From: DATGIQ01 sp035295665
Lineage (GTDB): Bacteria > Planctomycetota > Planctomycetia > Gemmatales > Gemmataceae
Length of the DNA: 26,406 nucleotides
Direction: 5' to 3'
NCBI GenBank assembly: GCA_035295665.1
Contig: DATGIQ010000577.1
Coordinates: 1 to 26,406 of the forward strand
A program made the translations under genes and the position numbers. The notes beneath the pieces were generated by a model. That model searched no databases and was not told the DNA's origin. It saw only the letters and a program-made list of their open reading frames with translations. The first letter of the stretch is position 1. Each line of letters opens with the position of its first letter. Positions 22,002 through 26,406 of this stretch are shown piece after piece.

Positions 22002-22814
22002 GTGATGAGATCCCGAGCGAATCTACTGTTCCGTGCTGCCGGCGTGGTGTGGCTAGCGACGCTTGCCACCGATGTACCGTCGGAGCGAGCGTGTGCCGAT
22101 GAAGCCCCCGCGAAGATGGTGCAGGGGCTCGCCCAGCAGCTTCTCGACCGAGCGCGAGCGCTGGTTCAAGATGATGCCGTGGTCCAGCAATTCGAGCAGC
22201 AGTTCGGCCCGCAGTTTCGGCAATTGTACAAAACGGAGCTGCACTTCATGCGCTTGGTGACTCGGCCGACGAAGCAGCAATTCGAGAAAATCGCCGCCGA
22301 GGGTGAGGCTGGGCTGAAAGGGGTAATTCGGAGATTTGCGCGGAATGGCGCCGCCTATTCCGCAGGCGAGCAGGCGGACCCCCGCACCCTGATCGCGGAC
22401 GCACTACTTCAGCCGGTTCGGACAACGCTATCGCCGGAACAGGCGGCACGCTACCAGAAGGAACTCGAACAGCGGGCCGCGGCGCGAAAACGCGTCGTGC
22501 TGCTGGATCTGGTCGCCAAGATCGACAAGGTCCTTGCTCTGACGACCGAGCAGCGGGCCCAAATCAGCACGATTCTGGAGAACAATTGGGATGACTCCTG
22601 GGACCATATCCAGTTCCTGATGTACGGCGGCCAATACTTTCCCCGGATGCCCGAGGCGAAGATTGACCCGCTTCTCACCGAGACGCAAAAGGCCGTGTGG
22701 CGCGACATCCCCAAAGGAAACGTCCGATTCGGATTGAATCTTCAGGTCATGCTCCAGGGATTTGAAGCCGGGGACGAGGTGTGGGACGACGATCAACCCG
22801 CGGAGAAGAAATGA
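22002..22814 (+). CDS. Secreted helical protein of unknown function, first of a tandem pair
   Basis: 270 aa from the GTG at 22002 (GGGAGG at 21986-21991, spacing 10); the ATG at 22005 is an equally possible start. A signal peptide covers about residues 1-33 (LLFRAAGVVWLATLATDVPS, cleavage near ACA-DE). The mature part is mainly helical and polar, with recurring T-x-x-Q units (TLSPEQAARYQ, ALTTEQRAQI, LLTETQKAVW), a pattern also seen in Spy/CpxP-like and other helical periplasmic proteins. I recognise no defined domain. Its residues 146-200 align without gaps with the next protein, so the two are tandem paralogs. Its stop overlaps the next start as ATGA, so the two are translated in coupling. 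Confidence 0.78.
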   Translation: MMRSRANLLFRAAGVVWLATLATDVPSERACADEAPAKMVQGLAQQLLDRARALVQDDAVVQQFEQQFGPQFRQLYKTELHFMRLVTRPTKQQFEKIAAEGEAGLKGVIRRFARNGAAYSAGEQADPRTLIADALLQPVRTTLSPEQAARYQKELEQRAAARKRVVLLDLVAKIDKVLALTTEQRAQISTILENNWDDSWDHIQFLMYGGQYFPRMPEAKIDPLLTETQKAVWRDIPKGNVRFGLNLQVMLQGFEAGDEVWDDDQPAEKK

Positions 22815-23707
22815 GCAGACCGATGCTCCATCGCAGCCTTCCTGCTGAAGGGCTTGAATGGGCCCTGGTGGCGCTCGCTTTGCTGGCTGTCTGTGTTGTG
22901 GGCGTGGATGCCCAGGCGCCACGAAAGGCTGCTGCTCCCGCCGTCCAGCCGGCGGTCGTGCAGCCGGCGTTCAGCGATGATCAGTTCGATCAATGGGTTT
23001 TCCAGCAGGATCGCAACGCTTCGGTGGCACGCCAGCGGCTGAACTCGCGGTTGGCCTTGCACGTTGATGAAATCGATCACGCCTGCAAGCTCACGGATGA
23101 GCAGAAGAAAAAACTGCAGTTGGCCGGGCGAGGCGACATCAAGCATTTCTTCGACCGATACGAAACGGTCAAACAGAAATTTCAGTTGGTGAAGCACGAT
23201 CAGCAGAAGGTCCAGGAGATTTGGCAGGCCATCAGTCCGTTACAAACAACCCTGCAATCCGGTTTATTCGGTGTCGATTCGCTCCTGATCAAATCGCTCC
23301 GCCACACGCTCACCGACGACCAGCTCGCACGGTACGGGGTGATTGCCCGGGAACGCCGAGCGTTTCATCACCGTGCCACGGTGGAGCTTGCGGTCACCGT
23401 CCTCGAACAAGGGATGCCTCTGCGGGATGCACAGCGGCGGGAGCTCATCACCCTTTTGATGAACCAAACGAAGCCGCCCCGAAAGTCGGGTCAGGCCGCA
23501 CAGTATTATTTCATCATGTATCAGCTCGGCCGGCTTCCGGAAGAGAAACTGAAGCCGCTCTTCGACAATGCGCAATGGAAGGTCGTGAGCCGGCAGCTCA
23601 ACCAATTCAAGGGACTGGAGCCGTTTCTCCGCCAATCCGGCCAGCTGTCTGACGAAGAAGACGAGCCCAATAAAGCCGCGGATCGGCCGGCGGCGGCCAA
23701 GCAATAG
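22811..23707 (+). CDS. Secreted helical protein of unknown function, second of a tandem pair
   Basis: 298 aa. The ATG at 22811 overlaps the previous stop (ATGA), with GGAG 5 bases upstream. The signal segment is at about 16-36 (EWALVALALLAVCVVGVDAQ), and an Ala/Pro/Val linker follows it. The mature protein is helical and repeats L-T-x-x-Q units (CKLTDEQKKKL, HTLTDDQLARY, MPLRDAQRRELI). Residues following TLTDDQLARY match the preceding protein position by position over about 50 residues, then both continue to a similar hydrophobic/aromatic stretch (YYFIMYQLGRLPEEKLKPLF against IQFLMYGGQYFPRMPEAKI). Acidic and alanine-rich tail. Function unknown. The position within the MoxR/VWA train suggests an envelope role. 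Confidence 0.78.
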   Translation: MSRPMLHRSLPAEGLEWALVALALLAVCVVGVDAQAPRKAAAPAVQPAVVQPAFSDDQFDQWVFQQDRNASVARQRLNSRLALHVDEIDHACKLTDEQKKKLQLAGRGDIKHFFDRYETVKQKFQLVKHDQQKVQEIWQAISPLQTTLQSGLFGVDSLLIKSLRHTLTDDQLARYGVIARERRAFHHRATVELAVTVLEQGMPLRDAQRRELITLLMNQTKPPRKSGQAAQYYFIMYQLGRLPEEKLKPLFDNAQWKVVSRQLNQFKGLEPFLRQSGQLSDEEDEPNKAADRPAAAKQ

Positions 23708-23741
23708 TGCGCAGGACGGTGATGCCGAAAGGAGACCAAGC

Positions 23742-24776
23742 ATGTCGCGAATCCTGGCTGTAGGGCTCGTCTTGGTAGGCGGCATCGCTCCTGTCAACGC
23801 CCAGCCGCCCAATGCCCGCATCGGCGAAGCCGTCCCGCGCGATGTGCGCGAACTGTACGACAAAGGTTTGCAGTATCTGGCGAAAACGCAGACGGAAAAC
23901 GGCGATTGGACCGACGGCCAGCAAGGACCGGGGGTCACGGGCCTGGGATTGATGGTCTTCCTGGCTTCCGGCGAAGACCCGAATTTTGGTCTGTACAGCA
24001 ACAATGTCCGGCGGGCCGTGCGCAGCATCATCTCTAACCAGAACCCAACTACCGGGTACCTGGGCACCAGCATGTATCATCACGGTTTTGCCATGCTCGC
24101 CTTGGCCGAAGCCTACGGTACCGTCGATGACCGGCAGATCTGGCCGAGCGGCAAGCAGCCCCGGTCAATCGGAGCGGCGCTCGAGCTCGCGGTGCGGATG
24201 GCGATCACGTCGCAAAAGAAAAATCCTTTGGGTGCCTGGCGGTATTCGCCGACGGCGACCGATGCGGATACGTCGGTGAGCGGTGCGGTTCTGGTGGGAC
24301 TCTTGGCAGCGCGCAACGCGGGGATCGAGGTGCCCGACGAGTCGATCAACCGAGCGATTGCGTACTACACGAACATGACCACGTCCTCGGGACAGGTTGC
24401 GTATTCCGGAGGGATCGGAGGGTTCGATGAATCGCTCGCGCGGATCTCGATTGGAGCGCTGGTTTATGCCCTGGCACGCCGCAAAGATTTGCCGCAGTTT
24501 AGAGCCACGGTCGATTACCTGGTCAACAAGCTCGAGTTCACGGGCCGATCCGGCTTCGGATGGATCGATTATCAACGCTATTACCAGGCCCAGGCATTGT
24601 TCCAGGGCGATGTCGAGGCGTGGAAAAAATGGAACAAGCTGCTCGTGCAGCAGCTCAAGGCCGCGCAGCAAGCCGACGGCAGCTTTTCGGGCCAACATGG
24701 GGCCGCGACCGCTACGTCGTTCTCGCTCTTGGCCCTGGCCCTGAATTACCGGTTCCTGCCGATCTACGAACGCTGA
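23742..24776 (+). CDS. Secreted terpene-cyclase/prenyltransferase-fold protein
   Basis: 344 aa. AAAGGAG about 8 bases before the ATG supports the start. A signal peptide of about 20 residues (ILAVGLVLVGGIAPVNA) exports it. The mature protein is built of alpha/alpha-barrel repeats with QW-like signatures: QTENGDWTDGQQGPGVTGLG, NPLGAWRYSPTATDADTSVS, GQVAYSGGIGGFDESLAR and DGSFSGQHGAATATSFSLLA. This is the squalene-hopene-cyclase/prenyltransferase toroid, also used in alpha-2-macroglobulin-type proteins. The DxDD motif of true class II cyclases is not present (DADTS is the nearest), and an exported cyclase would not meet its usual substrate. A binding or structural role is more likely. Such proteins often accompany planctomycete MoxR/VWA clusters. 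It lies 34 bases after the paralogous pair. Confidence 0.85.
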   Translation: MSRILAVGLVLVGGIAPVNAQPPNARIGEAVPRDVRELYDKGLQYLAKTQTENGDWTDGQQGPGVTGLGLMVFLASGEDPNFGLYSNNVRRAVRSIISNQNPTTGYLGTSMYHHGFAMLALAEAYGTVDDRQIWPSGKQPRSIGAALELAVRMAITSQKKNPLGAWRYSPTATDADTSVSGAVLVGLLAARNAGIEVPDESINRAIAYYTNMTTSSGQVAYSGGIGGFDESLARISIGALVYALARRKDLPQFRATVDYLVNKLEFTGRSGFGWIDYQRYYQAQALFQGDVEAWKKWNKLLVQQLKAAQQADGSFSGQHGAATATSFSLLALALNYRFLPIYER

Positions 24777-24810
24777 GCGGCCGCCCCGCGCTGGAAGGAG
24801 TGTTGCAACC

Positions 24811-26406
24811 ATGTGCCTTCGAGTTTTGCCGCGAATCGCACTTCTTCTGTTCGTCCTCAGCATGTTCTGGGTCTGCTTCCCCGCCGGCGCTTCGGCTGCC
24901 GACGGGGGGGCAAGCTCGGTATTGTTTCTAAACGACGGCGGCTATCTGCCCGGAGAACTCCACGGATCCGACGATCCAAAGGTCCTCCGCTGGCGTTCGC
25001 CATGCTTTGCTCAGCCGTTCGAATTTCCGATGACGGCCGTCAAGGCAGTGCAGTACCCAGCGCCGGGGCCGCAACCGAAACCCGTGGGTGAATACTGCTT
25101 CGAGCTGGTCAACGATGATGTGCTCTACGGCAACGTGCTGCGCTGGACCGGAGACGAAGTGGCGCTGGAGTCCGTACGCATTGGCCGGGTGCATTTGCGG
25201 CGGGAGCAAATTCGGCGATTTTATCTCTGGAAGGGAGCCGATGCCATCTATCTCGGTCCGAATGGCCTCGCCGGTTGGACCGATTCCGCAGCGACCCCGC
25301 ACTGGCGCGACGAAGGGGGACAGCTCGTCACCGATCAGCCGGGGGCCTCGCTCTATGGCGCGCTCGGTATTCCGGAAAAGGCCATGATCGAGGTCGAGTT
25401 GTCCTGGAAAGGAGCCCCCGACTTTGTTTTGGCACTCGGCGTCGAGGATCGTGAGGCCGCCGTATCCAACGCATTTCATCTCGAAGTGTGGGATGGCGAA
25501 CTGGTCGTGGTTGGGGAGTCAGCCCGGGATGCCGACGTCGCTTCGATTCAGCCTGTTGGCACCGGTGAAGGGCACGTTCGCCTCCAGATTTATCTCGATC
25601 AGGCGCAACAACGCCTCCATCTGCTTTCGCGCGGCGGCAAGCCACTGGCGACCCTCCACGTCGATGCGAAGAATGGCCCGATCCATCCCGGCGTGCGGCT
25701 GACGAATAAGAAAGGGGATGTGCGGCTCGAACATCTACGGATTACCTCCTGGAACGGCCTGCCGCCGCGCGAAATCCGTGAAGAACAGTCCCGGCTTCAC
25801 CGAACGGATGGCTCCATCGTCTATGGCCAAATTACAGGCTTCGATCCGGATTCGAAACAATTCACTTTCCGCGACGGCAAGACGGAGACGCGCATCGAGC
25901 AGGCGGCGATCCTGGATGTATTTCTGGCTCCTTCGGTCGCTGTAGCAAAGGCACCGGCTGACACGGCGGCCGGCTCGCCCAAGGGAACGGTACGGGCCGT
26001 CTATCGCGATGGTTGGCGGATCAGTGGCACGCTCACCCGCATCGAGGATACACACCTCACGCTCAATTCCCCTGGTGTAAAAGAGCCCCTGCGTTTGCCG
26101 CTTGCTGGGCTGCGTTCCTTGATCGCCTTGAATTCTCCGGGCGGTACGGCGAGCATACCTGCGGTTGCCGGCAGAGCGGGCCGGATGGAGATGGAAGGTG
26201 TCCACCTGAACGGACGGCTCGTAAAGGGCACGGAGCAGCCGGACGGCAGTTGCCTGGTCTGGCATCCCGAGTTGGCCCTTAATGCCAGCCCGTTGCTTCC
26301 CGGCGAATCGGGACGGATCGTCTATCGCGACCCGCCGCAGCCAAAGCCAAGTGTTCCGGAAGGTCAACGTACCGTCATCATGCAGGGCGGAGCCCGGGTA
26401 ATTCTG
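24811..26406 (+). CDS. Secreted beta-repeat protein with a LamG-like insert, 3' end outside window
   Basis: Open from the ATG at 24811 to the window edge (532 codons, no stop). GGAAGGAG stands 10 bases before the start. A signal peptide covers about residues 1-30 (IALLLFVLSMFWVCFPAGAS). A beta module of about 45 residues, with the pattern [L/V]xDGxxxxGxL, a strand, then a turn and a closing I/V strand, recurs: VLFLNDGGYLPGELHG, FELVNDDVLYGNVLRW, LHRTDGSIVYGQITGF (near 330), VRAVYRDGWRISGTLTRI (near 393) and MEMEGVHLNGRLVKG (near 459). Between the second and third module, residues about 145-310 look like a concanavalin/LamG-type jelly roll (WTDSAATPHWRDEGGQLVTD to LRITSWNG). I recognise no named family for the whole. 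It is the last visible gene of the train, 34 bases after the cyclase-fold gene. Confidence 0.8.
   Translation, partial: MCLRVLPRIALLLFVLSMFWVCFPAGASAADGGASSVLFLNDGGYLPGELHGSDDPKVLRWRSPCFAQPFEFPMTAVKAVQYPAPGPQPKPVGEYCFELVNDDVLYGNVLRWTGDEVALESVRIGRVHLRREQIRRFYLWKGADAIYLGPNGLAGWTDSAATPHWRDEGGQLVTDQPGASLYGALGIPEKAMIEVELSWKGAPDFVLALGVEDREAAVSNAFHLEVWDGELVVVGESARDADVASIQPVGTGEGHVRLQIYLDQAQQRLHLLSRGGKPLATLHVDAKNGPIHPGVRLTNKKGDVRLEHLRITSWNGLPPREIREEQSRLHRTDGSIVYGQITGFDPDSKQFTFRDGKTETRIEQAAILDVFLAPSVAVAKAPADTAAGSPKGTVRAVYRDGWRISGTLTRIEDTHLTLNSPGVKEPLRLPLAGLRSLIALNSPGGTASIPAVAGRAGRMEMEGVHLNGRLVKGTEQPDGSCLVWHPELALNASPLLPGESGRIVYRDPPQPKPSVPEGQRTVIMQGGARVIL

Noticed and set aside
24240..24290. Catalytic DxDD motif of a true squalene-hopene cyclase
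   Set aside because: The nearest sequence is DADTS, which is not DxDD; the protein also has a signal peptide, so cyclase activity is not claimed.
25735..26367. Minus-strand frame of about 210 codons at the right edge
   Set aside because: The plus strand is open over the full stretch with a signal peptide and repeated modules, so the minus frame is a shadow.
1..26406. Genetic code in which TGA means Trp or Cys throughout
   Set aside because: Many clear genes here end at TGA in the proper place (for example those ending at 868, 5650, 9100, 11004 and 24776), so any readthrough would have to be local.
1..26406. CRISPR arrays, insertion sequences, integrases, tRNA or rRNA genes
   Set aside because: I saw no regularly spaced repeats, no transposase or integrase motifs, and no tRNA-like or rRNA-like stretches on either strand.

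Overview
The window looks like chromosomal DNA of a planctomycete, probably from the Gemmataceae or a relative. No rRNA or marker gene confirms this. The inference rests on content: a MoxR/DUF58/BatA/VWA/DUF4175-like gene train, an N-domain-only secretin-like protein, a DUF4058-type gene with the N-terminus I recall from that group, a relic of a planctomycete-style Ser/Thr kinase, and many secreted proteins of unknown function. DNA is GC-rich. TGA, TAA and TAG are all used as ordinary stops, so the standard bacterial code applies.

Left part (1-5650): the 3' end of a secretin N-domain protein; a MoxR AAA+ ATPase without its usual DUF58 partner; a minus-strand island with a tiny secreted Cys/His-rich peptide (45 aa) and a divergent Fpg/Nei-type DNA glycosylase, separated by a strong hairpin; then a STAS-domain protein, a Dabb-domain protein, a DUF4058-type gene broken by an in-frame TGA at a position where I expect Trp, and a Mut7-C PIN-like RNase with a zinc ribbon.

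Middle part (5755-12160): a Ski2-like DExH helicase, an exported PIG-L-type deacetylase, a minus-strand secreted protein of unknown function, a short relic of a protein-kinase N-lobe, a class I glutamine-amidotransferase-like protein that has lost its catalytic Cys and Glu, an unknown 148-aa protein followed by a perfect 17-bp hairpin, and a one-module VOC/glyoxalase-fold protein.

Right part (12253 to the window end): about 14 kb of co-directional genes with short gaps or overlaps. They are MoxR, DUF58, a BatA-like membrane protein with a MIDAS motif, a VWA plus GATase-fold membrane protein, a large DUF4175-like membrane/coiled-coil protein whose frame continues past a TGA into a 196-codon extension, two tandem paralogous secreted helical proteins, a secreted terpene-cyclase-fold protein, and a secreted protein of repeated beta modules that runs off the window. 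A MoxR ATPase working on VWA-domain partners at the membrane is the known theme. The secreted genes behind it suggest one envelope-directed system, which is my inference.

The most unusual observations are the TGA at 21274 followed by a SECIS-like hairpin inside an apparently continuous reading frame; the catalytically dead amidotransferase; the small metal-binding-like peptide; the twin 17-bp palindromes before the paralogous pair; and the split DUF4058 gene. I see no mobile element, CRISPR array, tRNA or rRNA.
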